A stretch of 5,368 nt of DNA from an uncultured Anaerosporobacter sp. (GTDB taxonomy: Bacteria; Bacillota; Clostridia; Lachnospirales; Lachnospiraceae). Every line of letters begins with the position of its first letter. Position 1 is the first letter of the stretch. The stretch covers positions 1-5,368 of the forward strand of contig CALZJY010000165.1 of assembly GCA_945787925.1 (NCBI GenBank), written 5' to 3'. The notes beneath the pieces are model-generated. The model had not been told where the DNA came from. It saw only the letters and a program-made list of their open reading frames with translations, and made no database searches. Shown one piece after another: positions 1 to 5,368 of the stretch. The position numbers and the translations under genes are program-made.

Positions 1-1338
1 AGGTCATATAAAAATTGTCTTCTCGTTTCATTTACCGTAATATCAGAAATTAAGGATGCATCGATTTTGACAAACTCATACGTTTGCTGTGCAAAATGAT
101 ACGTAGCTCCTTTTTCTACTCCAAATTGATCGAGAATTATCTTAACGCCCAATGCTTTTAACTGACTAATTCGTTCCGTAATGACCTGCTCATTCTCATC
201 GATCGTTAATTCAGAAATATCGAATGCAATTTGAGATGGTTCTACCGGAATTTCTTTTAATACCACTTGCACATCTGCCACTAAATCATAATCTAGCAGC
301 TGACGTTCTGATAGGTTAATCATAAGCATCAGGTCCGGATAGCCTTGCTTTTGCCACTTTAAAAGATTCTTACAGGCTTGTCTTAAGAAATGGATCCCTA
401 GTGGAACGATTACACCAGATTCATTGGCTACTGGAAGGAACTCATGTGGTAACAATACGCCACTTACTGGATGGTTCCAACGTAATAGCATCTCAAATCC
501 AATCACGGTATGTTCCCTCATGTCAAGAACTGGTTGGTACACCTCATAAAACTCTTCATTCTCAAAAGCACTTCTTATATCTGCCTGTTTTTGAATCTGT
601 TCGGTCTGTCTTTCTTTAATATCTTCATTAAAATAGCAATATTGGCTATTACCCATTTCTTTCGCCTCAAACATGGCTGCATTTGCCTGTTTGATCGCCA
701 TCTGGGCATTCCTAATCTCCTTGTTTAACTTACAGATTCCGATGCTTACTGTAATGAAGCATTCCTTTTCTGCAAGGGAAAACGGGAAATTGAACACGGT
801 AAGTATTTTCTTAATCTTATCCTCGTATGCGGTCACATCTCCAACATTCTGAGTTAGGATTACGAATTCATCCCCACTCATTCTTGCCATCTTATCATCC
901 TCAGATAGTAATTGTTTGATTCGATAGGTAATGTCAATTAAAAGCTCATCTCCATACGTATAACCTAGTGTATCATTGACTTGCTTTAGGTTGTCCACGT
1001 CAAGATACATCAAACAAACATCCCTATCACTCGGAAGGTTCTTTAAATATTGCTCAATGTCATTGGTGATTGCATCTCGATTCGGCAACTGAGTGAGCGC
1101 ATCCATATATGCAATCTTACGGACTCGCTCTTCCTCCTGCTTCGTCTTCTCATACAAAGATGCCAGCTCAATCTGTCGATTTTCTAAGACTTCATAACTT
1201 TCTTCTAATTGCTCATAACTTTCTTCTAACTCCCGCTTCTTCTTACGGAGTCTTCCTTTGTCCTCTACAGCATTCAGAAACAATACGACAAATACGATAC
1301 TTATTCCTGCGCTGATTGCAAATAAAATGTACTCCATA
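1..1338 (-). CDS. Membrane-anchored GGDEF-EAL protein, 3' end beyond window, apparent frameshift after codon 6
   Basis: Likely cyclic-di-GMP signalling protein. Residue numbers are for the frame-corrected protein. Residues 4-22 form one hydrophobic segment, 28-75 a Glu/Lys-rich coiled coil, about 76-240 a GGDEF domain (DALTQLPNR from D79, LDVDN 112-116, SGDEF 154-158) and about 260 onward an EAL domain (E282-M-L, N341, D373, D403-Q404, K424). The reading frame runs off the left edge. The I-site RxxD is absent (SEDD at 145-148), and two EAL metal-site positions differ from consensus (E to D at 373, second Asp of DDFG to Gln at 404). The ATG at 1338-1336 has AGGAGG seven bases upstream but reads MEYILF and then leaves the domain frame, stopping at 1245-1243. 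The domain frame is open from 1349 downward but contains no ATG until M78 (1106-1104). Removing one T at 1320-1323 joins the two. The domain call is firm. Whether the gene is intact is unresolved. Confidence 0.85.
1192..1229 (-). repeat. 21-base tandem repeat coding for a coiled-coil heptad
   Basis: The 17-base string TCATAACTTTCTTCTAA (plus strand) occurs at 1192-1208 and again at 1213-1229, a 21-base period. It encodes two near-identical heptads, SYEQLEE-like and SYEVLEN-like, in the linker between the membrane segment and the GGDEF domain. The period of exactly seven codons preserves both reading frame and coiled-coil phase. Confidence 0.75.
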
Positions 1339-1345
1339 TTGCTTC

Positions 1346-1351
1346 CTCCTA
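1346..1351 (-). promoter_or_regulatory. Ribosome binding site of the GGDEF-EAL gene
   Basis: The minus strand reads AGGAGG, seven bases before the ATG at 1338. This strength and spacing argue that the ATG is the real start, which makes the frame mismatch a few codons later significant. The AUA codon at 1340-1338, overlapping this ATG, is in the domain frame but would be a very unusual start. Confidence 0.75.
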
Positions 1352-1377
1352 TCTTGTAAAAATCACTTATTACAGAT

Positions 1378-1383
1378 ATTATA
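1378..1383 (-). promoter_or_regulatory. Probable -10 box for the GGDEF-EAL gene
   Basis: The minus strand carries a TATAAT-like hexamer preceded by TGG, an extended -10 arrangement, about 40 bases ahead of the ATG. There is no good -35 hexamer. The position 17 bases upstream is occupied by the T-tract of the preceding terminator. Exact edges are uncertain by a base or two. Confidence 0.5.
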
Positions 1384-1400
1384 CCACATCGGAAGCAAAG

Positions 1401-1442
1401 AAAAAATAGCAATCCGCCGTTTCTGACGTGTTGCTATTTTTT
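1401..1442 (-). terminator. Symmetric intrinsic terminator after nfnB
   Basis: A 12-base inverted repeat (AAAAAATAGCAA with TTGCTATTTTTT) encloses an 18-base loop in which CGTC and GGCG could extend the stem. On the minus strand the hairpin follows the nfnB stop by 12 bases and ends in T6, as an intrinsic terminator should. The A-tract on the other side makes it T-rich in the plus direction too, so it could act both ways. It also separates the Nfn operon from the GGDEF-EAL gene. Confidence 0.8.
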
Positions 1443-1454
1443 TCCTGATATATA

Positions 1455-2855
1455 TTATGCGTCTTTATTGCTTAAAAATTCATCAATTGCTTTTGCTGCA
1501 TGTTTTCCTGCTCCCATGGCAAGGATTACTGTAGCTGCACCAGTAACGGCATCTCCACCAGCGTATACTGCTTCTTTGGATGTCTTACCAGTTGCTTCTT
1601 CTGCAACGATACATTTTCTCCTATTGATTTCAAGACCTTTTGTCGTAGAAGAAATTAATGGGTTAGGGCTTGTTCCTAACGACATGATGACTGTATCAAC
1701 ATCCATTTCAAACTCACTGCCTTCTACTTCGATTGGGCGTCTTCTGCCAGATTCATCTGGTTCGCCAAGTTCCATACGGATGCAACGGATTCCTTTTACC
1801 CAGCCATTTTCATCTACTAAGATTTCTGTTGGATTTGTTAATACATCAAATTGGATTCCTTCTTGTTTTGCATGATGTACTTCTTCCACACGTGCAGGAA
1901 GTTCTTCTTCACTACGACGATATACGATATGTACTTCTGCACCTAAACGAAGTGCTGTTCTTGCAGCATCCATTGCTACGTTACCGCCACCTACGACAGC
2001 GACTTTCTTTCCTGCTACAATTGGAGTATCATGATCGTCTCTGAATGCTTTCATTAAGTTACTTCTTGTTAAGTATTCGTTTGCAGAGAATACGCCGTTT
2101 GCATTTTCTCCTGGAATACCCATGAATCTTGGAAGACCTGCACCAGAACCGATGAATACTGCTTCAAATCCTTCTTCGTCTAATAATTCATCGATTGTGA
2201 TGGAACGACCAACGATTACGTTTGTTTCAATCTTAACGCCTAATGCTCTTACGTTTTCTACTTCTTTTGCTACTACTTTTTCTTTTGGAAGTCTGAATTC
2301 AGGAATTCCGTATACTAATACGCCGCCTGCTTCATGAAGAGCTTCAAAAATAGTTACATCGTACCCAAGTTTCGCTAAGTCACCTGCACAAGTAAGACCG
2401 GAAGGACCAGAACCGATGACTGCAACCTTGTGTCCGTTCTTTGCTTCTGCTTCTTTTGGCTTGATTCCGTGTTCTGCTGCCCAGTCAGCAACAAAACGTT
2501 CTAACTTACCGATGGATACTGCATCGCCTTTGATTCCACGGATACATTTGGATTCACATTGGGATTCCTGTGGACATACACGGCCACATACTGCTGGAAG
2601 TGCAGAGTATTTGCTGATTACGTGGTAGGCAGCTTCGAAATTGCCTTCTTCTACTTCTTTGATGAAAGATGGAATATCGATGGATACTGGACATCCAGAT
2701 ACACATCTTGGATTTTTACATTTTAGACAACGGCTTGCTTCCGCCATTGCTTCTTCTTCATTATATCCATAACATACTTCTTCAAAATTATGAGCACGTA
2801 CTTCTGGTTCTTGCTCACGAACTGGGATTCTAGTTAACATGTCCTTCACTTCCAT
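1455..2855 (-). CDS. nfnB: NfnB, large subunit of NADH-dependent ferredoxin:NADP+ oxidoreductase (GltD-like, often annotated gltA)
   Basis: 466 residues, full length for the family of FAD/NAD(P)-binding, iron-sulphur proteins related to the glutamate synthase small subunit. Residues 43-55 (CxxCx4CxxxC) and 90-104 (Cx3Cx5Cx3C) carry the cysteines for two [4Fe-4S] clusters. VIGSGPSGL near 146-154 is the FAD dinucleotide fold, VVGGGNVAMD near 287-296 the NADP-binding fold, and GDAVTGAATV near 434-443 the C-terminal FAD contact. No glutamate synthase large subunit is next to it. Instead it overlaps nfnA by one base, the arrangement of NfnAB, which couples NADH and reduced ferredoxin oxidation to NADP+ reduction by flavin-based bifurcation. 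The start at 2855 is supported by GGAGGTGA six bases upstream. An internal Met6 is the less likely alternative. Cytoplasmic: no signal peptide or membrane segment is seen. A stand-alone GltD-like oxidoreductase is the main alternative. Confidence 0.9.
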   Translation of the reverse strand: MEVKDMLTRIPVREQEPEVRAHNFEEVCYGYNEEEAMAEASRCLKCKNPRCVSGCPVSIDIPSFIKEVEEGNFEAAYHVISKYSALPAVCGRVCPQESQCESKCIRGIKGDAVSIGKLERFVADWAAEHGIKPKEAEAKNGHKVAVIGSGPSGLTCAGDLAKLGYDVTIFEALHEAGGVLVYGIPEFRLPKEKVVAKEVENVRALGVKIETNVIVGRSITIDELLDEEGFEAVFIGSGAGLPRFMGIPGENANGVFSANEYLTRSNLMKAFRDDHDTPIVAGKKVAVVGGGNVAMDAARTALRLGAEVHIVYRRSEEELPARVEEVHHAKQEGIQFDVLTNPTEILVDENGWVKGIRCIRMELGEPDESGRRRPIEVEGSEFEMDVDTVIMSLGTSPNPLISSTTKGLEINRRKCIVAEEATGKTSKEAVYAGGDAVTGAATVILAMGAGKHAAKAIDEFLSNKDA

Positions 2856-3745
2856 TATTTGTCACCTCCGCATCCACATCCGCCATGATGATGTGTTTCT
2901 CCTTCTTTTTCACGAAGAAGTGCTCTACCTTCTTCTGTTTTATACATTTGTTGACGTTTCATTGATTCATCAAAATCAACTAAATGTCCATCGAATTCTG
3001 GACCATCTACGCAAGCGAATTTTACTTCTCCACCTACTGTCAGACGACAAGCACCACACATGCCTGTTCCATCTACCATGATTGGGTTCATGCTGACAAT
3101 GGTTGGTATATTAAGTTCTTTTGTAAGTAAGCTAACGAACTTCATCATGATGACTGGTCCGATTGCTACTACAAGATCGTATTTTTTATTTTCATTATGT
3201 ACCAAGTGTTTGATGCAGTCATTTACGTTTCCTTTCATTCCATAGGAACCGTCATCTGTCGTAACATACACATTCTCTGCAACTTCTTTCATTGCATCTT
3301 CCAAAATAATTAAATCTTTGTTTCTAGCACCGATAATACAATCTGCTTTGATTCCTCGGCCTCTTAAATATTTTACTTGTGGATAAACAGGAGCTGTTCC
3401 TACACCACCAGCTACGAATAAGATATTTAAGTTTTGAAGTTCTTCGTCTGTCTTTTCCACTAATTCGGATTCTTGTCCAAGTGGTCCAACGAAGTCTCTG
3501 AAGGAATCTCCTTCTTCGTATTCTGCCATTTTTCTTGTTGATGCTCCTACTGCTTGAAATACAATAGTTACTGTCTGCGCTTCTCTATCATAATCACAGA
3601 TGGTAAGAGGTATTCTTTCTCCATTTTCATCCATTTTTACAATGACAAATTGTCCAGGATAACAGGATTTTGCAACTCTAGGAGCAACAACATCCATTAG
3701 GTAAATAGAATTTGATAACTGCTGTTTCTTTGCTATTTTAAACAT
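2855..3745 (-). CDS. nfnA: NfnA, small subunit of NADH-dependent ferredoxin:NADP+ oxidoreductase (sulfide/dihydroorotate dehydrogenase-like FAD/NAD-binding protein)
   Basis: 296 residues from the chosen ATG. It belongs to the ferredoxin-NADP+ reductase/PyrK-like family. RIPLT at 44-48 is the FAD-binding signature of the beta-barrel domain and GGVGTAP from 113 is the NAD-binding loop. MVDGTGMCGAC near 223-233 with C245 forms the [2Fe-2S] site: only three cysteines (230, 233, 245) are present, with D225 a candidate fourth ligand, as described for Nfn small subunits. The protein should pair with NfnB, encoded directly downstream with a TAATG overlap that implies translational coupling. The ATG at 3745 is preferred because GGAGGG lies just upstream and the protein then begins MFKIAKK, typical of the family. 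In-frame TTG at 3763 and ATG at 3757 lie before or on that site. The tail at 285-296 is unusual, with three His then Cys-Gly-Cys. Confidence 0.88.
   Translation of the reverse strand: MFKIAKKQQLSNSIYLMDVVAPRVAKSCYPGQFVIVKMDENGERIPLTICDYDREAQTVTIVFQAVGASTRKMAEYEEGDSFRDFVGPLGQESELVEKTDEELQNLNILFVAGGVGTAPVYPQVKYLRGRGIKADCIIGARNKDLIILEDAMKEVAENVYVTTDDGSYGMKGNVNDCIKHLVHNENKKYDLVVAIGPVIMMKFVSLLTKELNIPTIVSMNPIMVDGTGMCGACRLTVGGEVKFACVDGPEFDGHLVDFDESMKRQQMYKTEEGRALLREKEGETHHHGGCGCGGDK
2862..2869 (-). promoter_or_regulatory. Ribosome binding site of nfnB inside the nfnA coding end
   Basis: The minus strand reads GGAGGTGA six bases before the nfnB ATG. The same bases encode Gly-Gly-Asp in the last residues of NfnA. 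It fixes the nfnB start at 2855 and fits coupled translation of the two subunits. Confidence 0.8.
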
Positions 3746-3749
3746 AATG

Positions 3750-3755
3750 CCCTCC
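3750..3755 (-). promoter_or_regulatory. Ribosome binding site of nfnA, decides the start
   Basis: The minus strand reads GGAGGG with a short spacer of 4 to 5 bases to the ATG at 3745. The earlier in-frame ATG (3757) overlaps this site, and the TTG (3763) has no comparable site, so translation most likely begins at 3745. Confidence 0.65.
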
Positions 3756-3776
3756 ATATTCAAGTTTAATACCTAC

Positions 3777-3782
3777 ATTATA
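3777..3782 (-). promoter_or_regulatory. Probable -10 box of the nfnAB operon
   Basis: A perfect TATAAT on the minus strand lies 31 bases before the nfnA ATG, giving a predicted leader of about 25 bases. No convincing -35 hexamer is visible 16-18 bases upstream (GGAATT-like). I see no terminator between the CYTH gene and this site, so some transcripts may also read through from upstream. Confidence 0.5.
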
Positions 3783-3822
3783 ATTTAAAATACTGCAAAA
3801 TTCCATATCTTTCTTTATCTTT

Positions 3823-4311
3823 TTATTCTTCTACCCAACGTTCCATTGCAGAAAGCTTATTATTTGAGAAACGTTTGTCTTTGCTTACGTCTTCTCCAAA
3901 CCACTCTGGGGCTTGAAATGTCTCAATCGATTCCATGTCTGGGAATTCTACTTCTACGATTGTTAAACCTTCTAAGTGATCATAGAAAATATCTAGTTCT
4001 GCCTTATATCCTTGGTCTAGCGGGATGATATAACGGGATTTGCGTACTAATCTGTTATCTACTTTTTCTTTTAAATGTTCATAGGCACTTTCTGTGAGTG
4101 GTAATTCTACCTCATTACACACTTTGGCGCCGTTGGATTTTGATTCATCGATTCCAAATTTGGATTTATACGTAAGGATATAATCGTTGTTGCTCTTGCG
4201 AATACGGACAATTGGGCTGGATGCTAGGTATCCTTGTTCGATTTCCTTTTTTTCATATTGTTCTAACCCTTCTGGAAGGTATTTTACTCGATATTTCTTT
4301 TCGATTTCCAT
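3823..4311 (-). CDS. CYTH-domain protein, probable inorganic triphosphatase-like (triphosphate tunnel metalloenzyme)
   Basis: 162 residues, the size of a stand-alone CYTH domain. The N-terminal MEIEKKY contains the diagnostic ExExK motif (E2, E4, K6). The charged residues expected to line the tunnel follow in order: R36/R38 (VRIRK), K49/K51 (YKSK), E67/E69 (NEVEL), R87/R90/R93, E105/D107 (AELDIF), E120/E122 (VEVEF) and a basic patch at 144-152. Family members bind triphosphate groups with divalent metal. Bacterial short forms like this one include inorganic triphosphatases (the characterised Clostridium thermocellum enzyme) and class IV adenylate cyclases. Substrate cannot be decided from sequence, but triphosphatase is more likely. 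Cytoplasmic, no signal peptide. The start is supported by AGGAG six bases upstream. It has its own promoter and no obvious functional link to the Nfn genes downstream. Confidence 0.85.
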   Translation of the reverse strand: MEIEKKYRVKYLPEGLEQYEKKEIEQGYLASSPIVRIRKSNNDYILTYKSKFGIDESKSNGAKVCNEVELPLTESAYEHLKEKVDNRLVRKSRYIIPLDQGYKAELDIFYDHLEGLTIVEVEFPDMESIETFQAPEWFGEDVSKDKRFSNNKLSAMERWVEE

Positions 4312-4363
4312 AAGAATCTCCTTTTCTCTCTTTTGAAATGTATTGTGTGTGCGTCATATTTGA

Positions 4364-4369
4364 ATTATA
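4364..4369 (-). promoter_or_regulatory. Probable promoter (-10 box) of the CYTH gene
   Basis: The minus strand reads TATAAT directly after the T-tract of the upstream terminator, about 53 bases before the CYTH ATG. A weak TTCCTT lies 17 bases upstream, within the terminator stem, as the only -35 candidate. The predicted leader is about 46 bases with no further structure seen. Confidence 0.5.
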
Positions 4370-4370
4370 C

Positions 4371-4416
4371 AAAAAATAGAGCCGCCAAGGAAGGGCTTTC
4401 TCTTCCCTCTGGCGGC
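4371..4416 (-). terminator. GC-rich intrinsic terminator after the DUF5057-like gene
   Basis: On the minus strand, GCCGCCA pairs with TGGCGGC; the inner parts (AGGGAAG and CCTTCCT) extend the stem with a mismatch around a short loop. The hairpin is followed by TCTA and a run of six T. It begins seven bases after the stop of the upstream gene. Stem plus T-tract is a strong rho-independent terminator. Confidence 0.85.
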
Positions 4417-4422
4417 TTCTGG

Positions 4423-5368
4423 TTAATCTAAATCAAATTCTACACGGCGTACGATATGACACTCGCCCATACCAGTTCCATTTTCATTGGATACATAAAT
4501 GTAAATCTTGACGTTTGGATCTGATAAGACATTAGAAGAAATCGTTACGTTGTAATGCTCATTCGAATTTAATCGTCGGTTCTCCGTCTCTATCTTATTA
4601 CCATTTTTATCAGTTACTTTTGTAATTTTCTCTAGTGTTCCATTTCGATCAATATAAATCGTCGTGTCCATCGGCGTACCTTGTGCATCATATGGACGGA
4701 ATGTTATGACTTTATCCGCTCCCACCTCTTTGCTGAATACGTCTGCATCTACAAAGACGCTATCTGTTCCATCCTCATTCTTATTCGTATCCTCAAAGAA
4801 TACCTCTGGCGCTTTTGGAGCAGAGTAATAGGCTGCTATGATCGTATTTACAAATAAGTTGGCTTCTTGCTGGTTAGAAGAAGAAAGTTTATTTGCTCCG
4901 ATACCAGAATACCATACACTTCCTGTCTGATATAAATAATAGTTGTTTTGTATATCATTTGGCGATACAGAAAATTGTTTTCTTCCGGCTTCATCATCGT
5001 TTGTAAGGGCATAGTAGCCTTTTACATGGCTTAAATTTGCCTGATGAATCTGGCCTTTTCCATTCGCAAGCGCTATGCTACGAAAACTATTTTCATGAAC
5101 TGTTTCTTGCTGGCTATTCTGCAGTTTGCTATGGATTGTCTTTTGCTTTAACTCAGTCGTCTCGATCTTATATGGGTATTCACTGACCATTCCGATGTTT
5201 ACTGCTGTTGCTCTTTCTGCCACTTGATTTGTTTTGTCGTTTTCACACGCATACATGGTAGATTGTGTACCTGCTGTCTTATTCTTATTTAAGTATGGGT
5301 ACGTATAGTCACTCTCCTGCATTGCGGCAAGTTGTCGCAACCTTTCGTAGGCGTTTGTCGTCTCTGCA
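4423..5368 (-). CDS. Probable DUF5057-family protein, C-terminal part (5' end beyond window)
   Basis: 314 residues are visible; the frame is open to the right edge, so the start is outside and an apparent TTG start at 5340 is not needed. The recognisable section lies at about residues 53-180 of the visible part: VNIGMVSEYPYKI, then FSVSPNDIQNNYYLY, VWYSGIG and LFVNTIIAAYYSAP. From memory this order of motifs matches DUF5057, a family of unknown function in large clostridial proteins. The last 130 residues are rich in Asn, Asp, Thr and Val and look like a beta-rich, Ig-like module ending in FDLD. No membrane segment or sortase motif is visible at the C terminus. An extracellular or cell-surface role is inferred from composition and family habit; the signal peptide would lie outside the window. 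Family assignment is moderate and no function is claimed. Confidence 0.7.
   Translation of the reverse strand, partial: AETTNAYERLRQLAAMQESDYTYPYLNKNKTAGTQSTMYACENDKTNQVAERATAVNIGMVSEYPYKIETTELKQKTIHSKLQNSQQETVHENSFRSIALANGKGQIHQANLSHVKGYYALTNDDEAGRKQFSVSPNDIQNNYYLYQTGSVWYSGIGANKLSSSNQQEANLFVNTIIAAYYSAPKAPEVFFEDTNKNEDGTDSVFVDADVFSKEVGADKVITFRPYDAQGTPMDTTIYIDRNGTLEKITKVTDKNGNKIETENRRLNSNEHYNVTISSNVLSDPNVKIYIYVSNENGTGMGECHIVRRVEFDLD

Noticed and set aside
401..728. Two overlapping 72-codon plus-strand frames
   Set aside because: Antisense to the GGDEF-EAL coding region, with no start signals or recognisable domains.
1243..1338. A stand-alone 31-residue peptide starting MEYILF
   Set aside because: After residue 6 the sequence is Arg/Cys-rich and looks like out-of-frame translation of the GGDEF-EAL membrane segment, so it is better explained by a frameshift than by a real small gene.
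1468..2044. Plus-strand open frames of 135 and 103 codons opposite nfnB
   Set aside because: They lie antisense inside a well-supported conserved gene, have no family resemblance or ribosome binding site, and reflect its codon composition.
2887..2893. Run of histidine codons suggesting an engineered tag
   Set aside because: Only three His in a row, inside a natural-looking reading frame that continues into the next gene's ribosome binding site; no vector sequence is present.
3746..3822. Possible terminator between the CYTH gene and nfnA
   Set aside because: Only weak AT-rich pairing (AATTT with AAATT) and no stem with a following T-tract, so no terminator is called.

Overview
The window looks like ordinary chromosome from a low-GC Gram-positive anaerobe, most likely a clostridium of the Lachnospiraceae type. 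The evidence is AT-rich DNA, strong AGGAGG-type ribosome binding sites, TATAAT -10 boxes, an Nfn-type flavoprotein pair, a clostridial-type CYTH triphosphatase and a DUF5057-like surface protein. The genus assignment is inference from gene content only. All five recognisable genes lie on the minus strand, so transcription runs from high to low coordinates. No gap between genes exceeds about 120 bases. I see no RNA genes, mobile elements or CRISPR.

Layout, in transcription order. At 5368-4423 is the 3' part of a large gene, probably DUF5057 family, whose start lies outside the window; it ends at a GC-rich hairpin terminator (4416-4371). A promoter abutting that terminator drives a small CYTH-domain triphosphatase-like protein (4311-3823). 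After 77 bases containing a good -10 box comes a two-gene operon, nfnA (3745-2855) and nfnB (2855-1455), joined by a one-base TAATG overlap. Their products should form the NADH-dependent reduced ferredoxin:NADP+ oxidoreductase (NfnAB), a flavin-based electron-bifurcating enzyme that links the ferredoxin, NADH and NADPH pools of anaerobes. The operon ends at a symmetric hairpin (1442-1401). Right behind it starts a membrane-anchored GGDEF-EAL protein (1338 to beyond base 1).

The most notable point is in the GGDEF-EAL gene. Its well-placed ATG (AGGAGG, 7-base spacer) is in a different reading frame from the rest of the protein. Dropping one T from a T4 run at codons 6-7 would restore a continuous membrane anchor, coiled coil, GGDEF and EAL protein. 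As written, the gene is either frameshifted near its start, carries a sequence error, starts at a non-standard codon, or needs a +1 shift. Its EAL domain also lacks several metal-binding residues and its GGDEF domain has SGDEF and no I-site, so it is more likely a c-di-GMP sensor or a weak cyclase than a phosphodiesterase.

Nothing in the window clearly marks a new multi-gene system. The genes appear to be independent units: surface protein, triphosphatase, redox enzyme and signalling protein.
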